The position numbers were made by a program, and so were the translations under genes. The notes beneath the pieces are model-generated. The model was given only the letters and a program-made list of their open reading frames with translations, was not told where the DNA came from and searched no databases. 64,000 nucleotides of DNA, from the NCBI GenBank assembly GCA_933207985.1, contig OW240914.1, forward strand, positions 283,590,581 to 283,654,580. Direction: 5' to 3'. This DNA is from Pelobates cultripes (Eukaryota > Chordata > Amphibia > Anura > Pelobatidae). Positions 36,062 through 46,570 of this stretch are shown here, in pieces; the first letter of the stretch is position 1, and every line of letters begins with the position of its first letter.

Positions 36062-36340
36062 GTCCATATGCATGCTTATACTTTTCAGAGGTCCGATATT
36101 GTTCTATGTACACTCCTTGTTTTATAGATTGCATGTAATATTCTAATTTACTGAGATTGTGGATTTGGGGTTTTCATGAGCTGTAAGCCATAATCATCGC
36201 ACTTATGACAAATCATGGCTTAAACTATCTTGCTTTGCGTGTAATGCGTCTATCTCATATATTAGTTTCCCCTTTTACGTTGCATTACTGAAATAAATGA
36301 ACTTTTGCACAATATTCAAATTTTTCGAGTATCACCTATA

Positions 36341-37140
36341 CTAACTAGTGCAGTCCTTCCCTAAATGCCTATTTCATTGCTTGATCCTGTGTTGTCAAAA
36401 TGTCTTTATTTGGACAATGGAAGATGTCTTCTTGACCACAGAGTTTATTTTTGCTCCTATACAAACTTATTACCATTACTTTGACATACTCAAAGAAGAC
36501 TTGTAAAATAATCTCATATTTTTAATAGATGTTTTCCAAATAAAATAAGTTGGTACATTATAGAATTCATATATTGAAAATAACATAAATCTTGCTATTG
36601 ACCATAAATTACAAAGGAAATGCAAATTCTAGGTCAAAATAATTGAAATAAAAATGTAATTGGAAAGAAATTACGAGGGGAATTTGTGTTTTGATCAAAC
36701 TGTATGAAAACAATTATCTGATGTATCTATTTTTTAGGTTGCCTATATTAATACTGCATTTCCTTTTCCATTTATTTATTTAATTTACAGTTTAGTGAAT
36801 AAGCCTCAAACGTATGGTGTTACAATTGCACTAATATATATTGCGTACATGCTAGCTGGAAGCACAGATGGTGTGAAAATAAATAACACAGAGGATTAAA
36901 GGTTAATAGGAAACAAAGCTGACATTAGTTTTATGTTCAGAAGAGGATTTTCAGAGAGAAAGGATGACATATGAAGTGGAAGAGTGAGTCATAAATAGAC
37001 TAGGGTTGATGTTTTATCTTTTTTGCTGCGTGTTTTATGATGTTAAAGGGAATGGAGGTTAAGGATTGGGTGTCAGTTATTGATGCGAACTGCCGGCTCC
37101 AACCAGCATGTAGGACATGAAGTATTATTCTGCAGAACCT
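36341..37140. other. No gene recognised
   Basis: AT-rich, non-repetitive-looking DNA. Nothing I can assign. Confidence 0.5.
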
Positions 37141-37145
37141 ACACA

Positions 37146-37283
37146 GAAAATATTCATGACAGATAAACGGTAAACTTGGCCTTACGGAAAACTTATAACA
37201 TTCATACCTAGTCTAGACTAGGTGTGAATGGTATCGTTTTGCCTTAAGGCCAAGGTTACCTTTCATCTGTCATGAATATTTTC
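37146..37283. repeat. 138-bp near-perfect palindrome
   Basis: The arms start GAAAATATTCATGACAGAT and end ATCTGTCATGAATATTTTC, and pair imperfectly down to a centre of CCTAGTCTAGACTAGG near 37217. It could be a small MITE or a cruciform-forming repeat. It lies just left of the Ngaro-like element. Confidence 0.8.
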
Positions 37284-37580
37284 ATGTGCGTAAGTAGAGG
37301 TTAACGGTCTATAGGCATACAACCTTTACCAACTGATCAACCCACCACTAATTACTGAAATGAACCACAACAGACTTGCTTTGTAGTAAATAGGCCACAG
37401 CTTTATTATAAATATATGAATATTAAAACTTCAACTTAAAATAAACACTATATACATAATTATTCAGTAAAAAGATACATCGCTGACATACAACACCTTG
37501 CCAACCAAACATAACCTAGGGCAACTGCACCTTCCCCCTCCTTTCAACCAGTTCAAGGCCTTTTCTTGAGCCTTCCATTT

Positions 37581-37719
37581 CGTAATGCTAACAACTAGCC
37601 GCTTATTGGCTCAGTGGGCACGTCCGTTATCCATAACTGTACTTGATGTTAGGGGAGAGCCAGTGCTACCCATCCAATTTCCACGGACCGCTGTTGACAA
37701 GGGCCATATACCGCCACAC
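37581..37719 (-). repeat. Ngaro-like direct repeat, distal copy
   Basis: Shares CGCTTATTGGCTCAGTGGGC-type sequence, CATAACTGTAC and GGGCCATATA with the copy at 37981-38128, in the same orientation. Consistent with the terminal B repeat of a split-direct-repeat arrangement. Confidence 0.75.
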
Positions 37720-37980
37720 GCCTGTGGGACGTCCACATGCCCGCTGAGTTCTCATTTGCTGAGCAACCAACCCGTGACAGACAAAACAAACAGACAAACA
37801 AACATGAAAAAAATAAGGGGAGGGAGGCCAGGAAGCTTTTACCAACTGATTAAGATGGCTGCTATTCTGTAAGATGGCAACCTATTTATACTATCCCACC
37901 CATCTACCTCTTACTACTCCGCCCACTGTCCCAGGACCACTTTACCACATTCCTCTGCATACACTACCCTCACACTCACA

Positions 37981-38128
37981 TGTAATGGTAATCATTAGCT
38001 GCTTATTGGCTCAGTGGGCCATTATCCACAACTGTACCTGAGGTTAGGGGAGGGACAGCCCTACCCATCCACTTTCCATGGACCACTAGTAAAACCCTCG
38101 GTTAACAAGGGCCATATACGCCACAAGA
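37981..38128 (-). repeat. Ngaro-like direct repeat, proximal copy
   Basis: Has GCTTATTGGCTCAGTGGGCC, CACAACTGTACCTGAGGTTA and AACAAGGGCCATATACG. It carries small differences from the 37581-37719 copy, so the repeats have diverged since insertion. Confidence 0.75.
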
Positions 38129-38209
38129 CCTGCTGGTTTCCCCCTAAATCAGCATGTCCGTCCCAACACCAAAACCATGGCCTCTTCCAGTGCATCCTGC
38201 AATGCTAAA

Positions 38210-38710
38210 TTTCCAGTCCAACCTCCGTGAGGTGGACCCCATCACTCCTAAAATAAATTGCTGTGTTACAGCCAAAGATGCAGTGATGCACTATGAGCAC
38301 CCCCAATTCCCTTTACAAACCTCGAAACCCATTATTAACTTTGATTCTGCTCTGCTCAAGAGCCTTGGGGTCTCTTGCCCCCTTCCAATAGTTCAGAGAT
38401 AGCACCTTGGACCACACCAGAAATACCCTCGGGAATCTGAGCCAGAGATTAGCCAAATCTTTCTGGATCATCCAGCCCAGATCCCGCACCGGAATAGTGC
38501 CAATATCATTTCCCCCATCATGAATCAGCATAACATAAGGAACACCAAGCAGGTCAGACAAAAAGACCAATTTGGGCAACAGATGCTCTCACAGCATCCC
38601 CGGGTACCGTACCAACGGACTTCTGCCACTGCTGGTGACAGGCCCAATTGTAGTCCCCTGGGACAAACTGCAGCCCGCTGTTATGCCCAATGTATGTACG
38701 AATGGCCGAT
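38210..38710 (-). pseudogene. SGNH hydrolase-like domain of the Ngaro-like element
   Basis: An accessory domain found in some Ngaro and related elements; its role in the retrotransposon is unknown. On the minus strand three frame-broken blocks appear in SGNH order: LIGHSYIHWA near 38700-38670 (Ser block), LIHDGGNDIG near 38530-38500 (Gly/Asn block) and DGVHLTEVGLEI near 38255-38215 (the Asp and His block). Between the last two is VRDLGWMIQKDLANLWLRF and FPRVFLVW. The four family blocks (Ser, Gly, Asn, and Asp-x-x-His) can all be read, but the frame is shifted at least twice, so no protein is made. Confidence 0.72.
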
Positions 38711-38733
38711 GAGCTATATTAGCTTTCCGGCAC

Positions 38734-39379
38734 CTACAACAACAAAAGGGGAAATGGAATCAGTCCAGTTGGACGCACATATGATCGGAATCTCCCAGAT
38801 TCCCATCTCCCAATCCTTTGGAAAACTTCTTCAGCCCATCCCAGGTGAGATGCCTCAGTGGCAGCCCCTATCCAAAAGTAGTGTCCCCCAAACTCTGCAC
38901 TAGACAATCCCAAAACCTCCAAAGTCATGCGGAAAGCCCTGATAAATTGAAACCGGGATAAGAAACTGACATCCGTGAACCAACAAAGGACCCACACCCG
39001 CTAGGCAAACCTTCCTGAAAGCATAAAGACATGCCAAAGGACAGACCATTGAGCCAGGGATGCTATGAAACGTGACCCACGTACCTCGTCCTAGAATGTC
39101 CGTCTTTGACTTCCTAATCAAAAACCTCACTGCATCCGCTTCAACAAAGACATCCCCCAACAACAAAACCCCAGGGACTGAGTTGGATGGGCTCACAAGC
39201 TCGCCCACCCGCATGGCCCCAAAAAAGGTGAAGGAGAATGCCAACCAAAATAACACCACCTCAAATGGGGAGAAACAAACCTGTGGCAGAACTATAAACA
39301 GGCCCACCATAAGAGTGCCTGAAACCGGCCTATGAGAATTCAAAAGCTTGGGCCCCTTACGCCATCCCCTCATAACCAA
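38734..39379 (-). pseudogene. Tyrosine recombinase domain, inactivated
   Basis: This enzyme would integrate the element's circular DNA. The first part (39379-38900) has FGAMRVGELVSP with the first catalytic Arg and RKSKTDILGRG with the Lys block. A frameshift leads to the second part (38997-38734), with HYFWIGAAT at about 38883 and FQRIGRWESGRFRSY ending at the nucleophile Tyr near 38780. The HxxR box normally has Arg at the fourth position; here it is Trp (HYFW). Catalytic loss and the frameshift both mark it as dead. Confidence 0.8.
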
Positions 39380-39699
39380 TGAAACCAGAACATCCTTTCG
39401 TGATGTCCAAAACCCTGGTAAGCTTAAACCAAAAGCTCAGCCCAGACAACTTCCCATACACAGCTGAAATGAACATCCCTAAGCTTCCCAGAACCAAATT
39501 AGCTGTAACATACCTTGCACACGCTCACCATCTGACTGAAAACCACTGAGCCACCTCTCAAATTCTATGCACTCGCTCCATGCCTTACCATAATGCTGCC
39601 AAGTAGACTCCGAGATCAAACCCTGGATCTAAGACATTATTCAGTCAGCCCAAACCCCACAGGTCCGCTGGGCATGGAAATCCCACCTCTTCAGCCCCG

Positions 39700-40860
39700 G
39701 GTGCCGCCGCCCTTAATTTCCGCTGCTGAAAACGAGAAAGAGCATCCGTTATAACATTAGCAAAGCCCTACAATACACATTCAGAAGCAAAGAGCGCAGC
39801 ACCAGGCATTGCAGAAGACGAACCCCTGGAGGGGAGGAAGCAGACAAATTGTTGATGGCCTGCACAGTGGAAGTGTCACCTACGATCCCTGAGGAAATTA
39901 CCCCAGATCTCTACTGCTACTACGATAGGAAAAGCACCAAGAAAGCAAGGTTCTTAGTCAACCTCACCGAATGCCAATATTTTGGCCAAGATTCAGCACA
40001 CCAGTGGGCCACACAGATGGCCCCGAAACCCAATCCACCTGCGGTGTTGGTGAACAGATGGAGTTTGGCATTGGACACCTCAGGCACCTGCCAATACGAC
40101 CGACCATTAAAGCCGTCCAAGAAGATGCCAGATCCTCGCACAATAGTCGAACGATACGCACATAATGATGAGGCGGTCCACCCCAGGCGGTCGCTGCTGC
40201 TAAGAGATGATTAAACACCCTTCTCATAGAGATAATCCGGCACGCAAATTGCAGCTTACCCAAGAGCGACTGCAGGTGTTGCAATTTAATCTTCTGAGGG
40301 ACCCGGCGGCAGAAACCAAGCTGCGCAGTTCTAAAACCTTATACTCTGGCAAATGACATTCCCCAGCAACCGAATCAATCTCAATCCCCAAGAAGGTGTG
40401 AACACACATTCGAACCAGCAGGACCAACACACAGGAAGTCATCCAAATAATGCAACAGCGAGTTACATGCTGCCTCTTCCCGCACCACCTATTACAGGGA
40501 TGTACTAAAGCTTTCGAAATAGAAGCAGGAAATCGAACAACCCATGGGCAAGCACAGGTCCACATAATAACAGTCCGAAGGGGTAAGACAAATGGTGACT
40601 CACCCAAAACTTACCCAACTTCTTAGGCACCACCCTCAATGGGGAGACACATAGGTTTGTGAGTGTCGGGGCCGAGAACCGTCCAGCCATCTGTCCAAGA
40701 GACAGCTCCTTATTGAGTTTGGCAGCCACTACCTCGGGGTGATCCCGAACCAATTTGATGTTCCAACAAACCCCAGAAGAATCCCTCACCCGATGGGGAA
40801 TCCAAAACCCATCACAGAAACCCTGAGGAGCAGCTTTGCTGCCCTGCGGTTTCTATAACG
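39700..40860 (-). pseudogene. Reverse transcriptase-RNase H of the Ngaro-like element
   Basis: On the minus strand the finger block reads LNKELSLGQMAGRFSAP near 40720 and then SPLRVVPKKLGKF near 40635. After a deletion come VDLCLPMGCSISC near 40570 and YLDDFLCVGPAG near 40450, which keeps the YxDD polymerase box in a shifted frame. The connection reads HLQSLLGKLQFACRI near 40280, and RNase H has KLHLFTNTAGGLGFGA near 40060 and DALSRFQQRKLR near 39740. Frames break at many points and the palm segment holding motif A is deleted. The same blocks occur in the plus-strand remnant at 27480-28090. Confidence 0.78.
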
Positions 40861-41117
40861 GTTTAGCCACAGGAGCATCGCGCTGACGTCCACCGGCGTC
40901 CTTACCTTTCGAGACCACGTATGCAGAAAGGACCGGCCAGTCTCAGTTCTTGATCTGAGTGCATCACTATTGCATCACATTGAATGGGCACATACACACT
41001 CAGCAGATATACACATAAACATATTTAAAAGGACACTCCACTACAGAAAAACATTTAGACATAAATTAAAAAATTATGGTTTACTAGGTTTACCCGAGTT
41101 GAGGACAAACAGTTCAT
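40861..41117. other. No feature recognised
   Basis: Short spacer between the Ngaro-like element and the Tc1 remnant. Confidence 0.4.
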
Positions 41118-41600
41118 ATTCGGTTCATCAGACCAAATTTTGTTTCTCATAGTCAGAGAATTCTTTTAATTCCAAGCGGGTTTTCATGTGTCTTGCAATG
41201 AGGAGAGGTCTCTGAGGGGCCAGTCTTTCATAGACACCAGATTAATGAAGTGCTGCAATTGCTGCAAGTTTTTTGTGGCCTCCCACTTATCTGTGGCTCT
41301 ACACAACCCTGTCTCTGAACTCTGCAGGCAATTACCTTATGACTTTATATAGACAGGAGTCTATTCAATTGAACTTGGCACATGTGAACTCCAGTCAAAG
41401 TGTAGATAAGTCTGAAAGATGATCCAGTATAATGGGATGCATCTGAGCTAAATTTCAAGTGTCATTGCAAAGGGTTTACAAAGTGTCATTACAAAGTGTC
41501 ATTACAAAGAATACTTACAAAATTTCCAAAGTTTTCAAAAATCTGTTTCTACTTTGTCATTATGAGTTATGGAGTATAGGCTGATTAAAACAAATAATGT
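41118..41600 (-). mobile_element. Tc1/mariner-type remnant, minus strand
   Basis: CATCAGACCAAATTTTGTTTC at the left corresponds, on the minus strand, to a decayed Tc1-like transposase region. GACTTTATATAGACAGGAGT and a diverged end near 41560 (CTACTTTGTCATTATGAG) match the flank and terminus of a widespread vertebrate Tc1-like element. Most of the transposase is deleted. Confidence 0.55.
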
Positions 41601-41886
41601 AAACATTTTTAGCATAACTGTACAACATAGCCCAATGGACTTAATATAGAATTCGATTCATATAATTTCCTATGACGATATCAGCCCTCCACATTTTTTT
41701 TTAGAATATTTTAGAAAATCTATAGGTTGTCTACTCATTGTTTTTAGCTTCATTTTTTTTAGCTTTTCTCACAGTTTATTTATTTATTTTTTATATTTTC
41801 ATTTATACTAGTTCATCTGCATGTGCACTGGGGTTTTTAATAATATTAACTGGTTCCTATATATGTATTTTCTGAATCTGTTTTTA

Positions 41887-42370
41887 TTAAAGGACCACTA
41901 TAGTGCCAGGAAAACATACTCGTTTTCCTGGCACTATAGTGCCCTGAGGGTGCCCCCACCCTCAGGGACCCCCTCCCGCCCGGCTCTGGAAGGGGGAAAG
42001 GGGTTTAAACTTACCTTTTTCCAGCGCTTGGCGGAGAGCTCTCCTCCTTCTCTCCTCCTCCGTCCCCGCCGCTGAATGCGCACGGCGGCAAGAACGCGCA
42101 TTCAGCGGTCTCATAGGAAAGCATTTACAATGCTTTCCTATGGACGCTTGCGTGCTCTCACTGTGATTTTCACAGTGAGAAGCACGCAAGCGCCTCTAGT
42201 GGCTGTCAATGAGACAGCCACTAGAGGATTAGGGGGAAGGCTTAACCCATTCATAATTATAGCAGTTTCTCTGAAACTGCTATTATGAAAAAATGGGTTA
42301 ACCCTAGCTGGACCTGGCACCCAGACCACTTCATTAAGCTGAAGTGGTCTGGGTGCTAAAAGTCCTTTAA
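41887..42370. mobile_element. T2/Kolobok-type MITE, copy D
   Basis: Starts TTAAAGGACCACTATAGTGC and ends near GTGCTAAAAGTCCTTTAA, with internal hairpins as in copies B and C. Its right TTAA (42367-42370) is also the left TTAA of copy E. Confidence 0.87.
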
Positions 42371-42780
42371 AGGACCACTCTAGGCACCCAGACCACTTCA
42401 GCTTAATAAAGTGGTTTGGGTGCCAGGTTCCTCTAGGGTTAACCCTGCCTGCTGTAAACATAGCAGTTTCAGAGAAACTGCTATGTTTACATTAGGGTTA
42501 ATCCAGCCTCTAGTGGCTGTTGCATTGACAGCCGCTAGAGGCGCTTCCGCACTTCTCACTGTGAAAATCACAGAATGCTTTCCTATGGACTAGCTGAATG
42601 CACGCGCGGCTCTTGCCGCGCATGCGCATTCAGCCGATGACGACCGAAGGAGGAAGAGAGTCCCTAGCGCCGAGGGAGCCCGCGCTGGAGAAAGGTAGGG
42701 ATTTAACCCCTTCCTCCCCCTTCAGCCCGGCTGGAGTGGGACCCTGAGTTTGTTTTCCTGGCACTATCGTGGTCCTTTAA
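42367..42780. mobile_element. T2/Kolobok-type MITE, copy E, inverted relative to D
   Basis: Begins TTAAAGGACCACTCTAGGCA and ends GCACTATCGTGGTCCTTTAA. It is in the orientation of copy A. Part of the CACTGTG hairpin region near 42560-42580 is deleted. Confidence 0.85.
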
Positions 42781-43079
42781 TTGTTTTTCCTATATTTATA
42801 ATGCTCTCTAAGATATATTTTAGATCCACTGGTATTACAAGATGAAGTAACCTTTATTTTTTTTTCTCCCATATAGTAGGATGATTGTTTTTTAAATTTG
42901 TTTTAGACCTTTTCATTATTTCATTAATTGACATTATACGTTTGTCTCTCTCTCTATATATTTTAAAATCATCATGTAATAGATTTAATGAAGTGGACTT
43001 TTTTTTACAAAGAGACATTTAGGCAATATGCCCTTCAGACCATAGACTTTCTTGCAAGTTTGTATCAGGACTAATTATG
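42781..43079. other. No feature recognised
   Basis: AT-rich spacer. Confidence 0.5.
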
Positions 43080-43425
43080 TGTAATTGAAGAGGCTACCAC
43101 GCCTATACAGACAGGTATATATTCTAACAGACGGCAACCACCTAAACGTGATCTGAGGAAGCCACGCAGGCGAAACGCGTCATCACGCAATACGACGCAC
43201 GACGTCAGTACGTGCCACAAGTACCTCCTATTCCCGAAAGCACCCGACCACTGAAAGACCGCAAGTGCGTGCCGCGAGTCAGAAGTGGGAACCGAACCAA
43301 CAGCGTTCCAGGGAGAAGGTCTTTTCTTTTAAATACTTTGTATCAATAAAGGATTAACTTTTACTTTGTTGCCGTCCTGCTTACTTCAAGCACATCATCC
43401 TACTGTTTCGACAGAGTCCTGCAGA
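43080..43425 (+). mobile_element. Possible Penelope-like element terminal fragment
   Basis: CTGAGGAAGCCACGCAGGCG is followed at once by AAACGCGTC, then a GC-rich stretch and a tail with TATCAATAAAGG near 43346 and CTTTGTTGCCGTCCTGC. I associate this order with Penelope-like retroelements of vertebrates. The CTGAGGA...GAAAC core resembles a hammerhead ribozyme. No protein remains. Family identity is from memory and inference. Confidence 0.4.
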
Positions 43426-43969
43426 TAGGACACAAAAGCTCTTACTTTATTTATCATAATTATCAACAGATTTACACTATTATTTCTTTTTTGTTTCTTA
43501 ATTTCCTTGTTTGTATGTGGAGCAACTTAAAGAGAAATACTCCCTCAAATCTTTTCCGTTTCCACATTCTGAGGAGTAAGTATTCTTTGTTTATTTTTCC
43601 AAAGTGCACAAAATTCACACACAGTGTGTAATACTGGATAAACATTTGCACTTGAATCAATTAATACATTGCATTTGCACTTTTTTCACTGCTTTTTTTT
43701 ATTGTATAAATAACTATTCACAGGTAGTAAAATACTGTCAATTTAGCACTTAAAGGCACAGCGCACTTTTTTCTTTTCTTATACATTGTTTAAAGTGTTT
43801 GTAGAGCAATTTTCACTTTTATTAGTGCTTGCTAGCTTATTTGTGATATTTTATATGGTTTTTCACTAATACTAATTTTACAGCGCCATTTCTTACTTGA
43901 TTTTTTGTATTTTGTAAGGGTACAACATAAAAAAATATGAATAGGTCTGAATACTTTCTGAATGCCATT
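43426..43969. other. No feature recognised
   Basis: AT-rich sequence. Confidence 0.5.
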
Positions 43970-44755
43970 TGTCCATCAAACTAATGTAGAGAGGGCCCTG
44001 GTGCAAGAAATGCACCATTTGCCCATCCTTGCAGGGTTTCATTTGTGAGCATTGTTTGTGCGTTTGAATGTAAGCATGTTTTGTATTGAGTAAATGTGTG
44101 CATGTAAAGGTGTAATTGTATCTACTGTTGCCATTGGAATGTGATGGTGTGTTTGTATGTAGTGTTGGCTTTTAAATGCAGGTGTACATTTGTGTGTAGT
44201 GTTGTCATGTGAATGAAGGGGTGTTTGTTTATAATTTGGGTGTTTTAATACAAGGGTGTGTTTGTATGTAATGTTCATGTTTGCAGGGGTGTGTTTTTAT
44301 GTTGTTTTGGTGTTTGATTGCTAGGATGTATGCATATACACACATACACTGCCACATACATAGGTACACAGACAAACATACACATTTACATACACAGATA
44401 CACACAGATAAACACTGAAATATACATGCATTTAGATGCACACTGACACACATAGATACACACAAACACCTTGACACATAAAAACACCCTGACACACAGA
44501 TACACACACTGACACATACAAGCCCATTGACATACAGATATTACACACTGAAACATACAAACACACAGATACACACACTGACACTTACAAGCTCCCTGAC
44601 ACACAGATACACACACTGACACACAGATACACACACTGAAACATACAAAAACCCTGACACGCGGATACACACACTGACACATACAAGGCCACTGACATAC
44701 AGATGCTCACACTGACACGCAGATACACAGAATGACACATACAAACACCCTGATT
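43970..44755. repeat. Minisatellite-bearing repeat, second copy of the 16960 family
   Basis: GAGGGCCCTGGTGCAAG near 43993 leads to TTTGTATGTAGTGTTGGC-type units of about 40 bp to 44320. Then comes an ACACACTGACACATACA array with about 40-50-bp higher units (repeated CCCTGACACACAGATACACA) to 44755. The Cys/Val-rich translations are products of the repeat. Confidence 0.75.
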
Positions 44756-45095
44756 GTTGAAGAAGTCACATAATATCCATTCTATCAATAGGTAGACATA
44801 TTCTGTTTTGATGTATTCAGTAAGTTTATTATGTTGTTGATTGTCATTTATCTCCATTATATCTCTTTAAGGGCCCGTCCACTCTCCAAAGTATAAAGCA
44901 TTTTACCAAAATATGATTATTGCTTCTTTGACAATGGCATATAATCACTGTCTCAGTTATGTCTATAGCCCTTTACATTTTCATGTTAAACATCTTCAAT
45001 CAATTTTTCTTCTGTCTCCTATTCTAATTATCACATTGATTTTATTATTTCATCCTAATGGAATCCCCCCCCTCTTTTTTTTCTTTACAAAATTT
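44756..45095. other. No feature recognised
   Basis: AT-rich spacer. Confidence 0.5.
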
Positions 45096-45099
45096 ATTA

Positions 45100-45354
45100 A
45101 AGGGTTTTTGCCATGCATGCACAACGGCATCCAAATGTTTTCCTACTGGAAAGCATTGGATTGGCTGAGATCATCAAGTTTGATAATCTCAACCATGAAG
45201 GTGGAGCCAGACATGCCAAGACCAGCGTGTCAAAGATGAGTAAAACCACACTTTTAGCACATTTGGAAAGGGGCCTGGAGACCTAAACAGCCATACCAGA
45301 ACTATAGTGTCAGGAATACATGTTTGTATTCCTGGCACTATAGTACTCCTTTAA
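45100..45354. mobile_element. T2-type MITE, left-truncated
   Basis: Right end CTATAGTACTCCTTTAA with the hairpin AGTGTCAGGAATACA...TGTATTCCTGGCACT. The internal GAAAGCATTGGATTGGCTGA and GATAATCTCAACCA also occur at 63383-63430, so both belong to one subfamily. Confidence 0.75.
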
Positions 45355-45517
45355 TTTGTTCCTCTGAGTAAGTGTCATTGGATTGTTGTAGTTCCTCCGC
45401 TCCATATAGAAACAAATATAACTGACATCCAGGACACCAAATATCTATTCAAATTATGATGAGACCATTTTAGTGAAGGTCTCACTGTGACCTACCTGCA
45501 AAGTTAAAATCCATAAA

Positions 45518-45672
45518 GGGTATTTACAAAAGTGAGAATTCAAAGTGAATTGCAAATTTTAGGACAGAGTAGCTGATCTGAACTCATAGCTGACTTAGAG
45601 GATTTTTCCAGCTCTGCTATTTTGACCTTATATTTTAAATTCACTTTGAATTTTCACTTTAGTAAATAAGCC
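45518..45672. mobile_element. Palindromic MITE, GAATTCAAAGTGAATT family
   Basis: The left arm TATTTACAAAAGTGAGAATT and right arm TTCACTTTAGTAAATAAGCC are inverted around a centre near 45595. Other copies are at 60691-61905 (split by an LTR) and 51657-51709 (right half only). Superfamily unknown. Confidence 0.75.
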
Positions 45673-46375
45673 AGTTCTAATTGCGTTATTGAATGAATTG
45701 AGCGTTCAGGTAATTTGCTAACCCAGTTACAAATGTCCAGGCTCTTTGTTCTATTGAAATATTGTTATCATTCTGGCAGTAACAATTCATTTATTTCCCC
45801 GTGGCACTGAAGGGGTTAAAACTTTTCATGTTCTTAATGGTGTGTGAATCCAAATTTACAATGTTTTCCTGTGTAATTGAATCAGACTATTCATTTGTAG
45901 ACGGGATGCAGCGTGGCTGGGGTCTTGTGTCACCCAGGAAACTGAATCTGCCAAATGATCAAACATTCACTCGGGCCTAATTAGTGTGTATCTTGTCCAG
46001 TAATTGGTCCTCTGGGTGAGGGTTAAAAAGCCTGTGTTGATTACATCTCTATTTCTAACTCCAACAAAAGAGATAAATGGTTTCTTTATCAACATATGTT
46101 TCTTGAGTGTCTAGCTGTTTCATCCTTAAACTTATTAAATGTTCAAAATAACTCGGTAACAGGATTTGGAGGATCCAGAACTCCTCAGTTACTGATGCAG
46201 ACGCTTTAATATTCTCTGATTTGTTTTCTAGCTTGCTAAAATACTAGAAGCAAAACAAACAAAGAGGGACATAAACAAAGGACTGGACATGTTTTTTTTA
46301 TTTTTTTTTATTATTATTCGAGATCAACGATTTACATCACTTCAATGATACAAATTTTAATGTATTGTTTCTGGC
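45673..46375. other. Unique-looking DNA; candidate conserved noncoding segment
   Basis: About 45780-46090 has balanced composition, no repeat signature, and homeodomain-like words (GGGCCTAATTAGTGTG, CCAGTAATTGG). It may be a conserved element, but sequence alone cannot show conservation. Confidence 0.25.
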
Positions 46376-46379
46376 AAAA

Positions 46380-46570
46380 TATTTTATAAATATGTATTGT
46401 ATATGTGTGTATGTAAAGTGGATGTAGTGTGTGTTGTGGATGCACTGTGTGTCTGTTTATAGTGGATGCAGAGTGTGCGAGTAGTGAATGCAGTGTGTGT
46501 AGTGGTTGAAGTGTCTGTTCATAGTGGATGCAGAGTGTGTGAAGTGAATGTAGTGGATGCAGTGTATGCA
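46380..46570. repeat. TG-rich minisatellite
   Basis: Units such as AGTGGATGCAGTGTGTG recur with a period near 30. A GC-richer segment (46620-46905) follows, into which hAT-type element 2 inserted. The order minisatellite then GC-rich segment suggests another element of the same architecture, but I could not find its ends. Confidence 0.7.

Larger units (their letters stand above)
33676..36338 (+). mobile_element. Full-length Tc1-like element interrupted by a solo LTR
   Basis: It is flanked by TA at 33674-33675 and 36339-36340. Long inverted repeats of roughly 210 bp (about 33676-33895 and 36130-36338) start with CAGGTGAAACCCGAAAAATT and its counterpart, which carries AGGTGATACTCGAAAAATTT. Removing the 1064-bp LTR and its 4-bp duplication leaves about 1595 bp, the usual size of a complete Tc1 element. 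The transposase frame is in two pieces either side of the LTR. Confidence 0.93.
37300..40860 (-). mobile_element. Ngaro-like tyrosine-recombinase retrotransposon, 5'-truncated
   Basis: Read on the minus strand the order is reverse transcriptase, RNase H, tyrosine recombinase, SGNH hydrolase, then a 3' region with two direct repeats (38128-37981 and 37719-37581) about 400 bp apart. This matches Ngaro elements, whose split direct repeats replace LTRs and some of which carry an SGNH hydrolase frame. An AATAAA signal on the minus strand lies near 37406. The gag-like 5' part is missing and the frames are interrupted, so it is inactive. Both ends are approximate. Confidence 0.82.
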
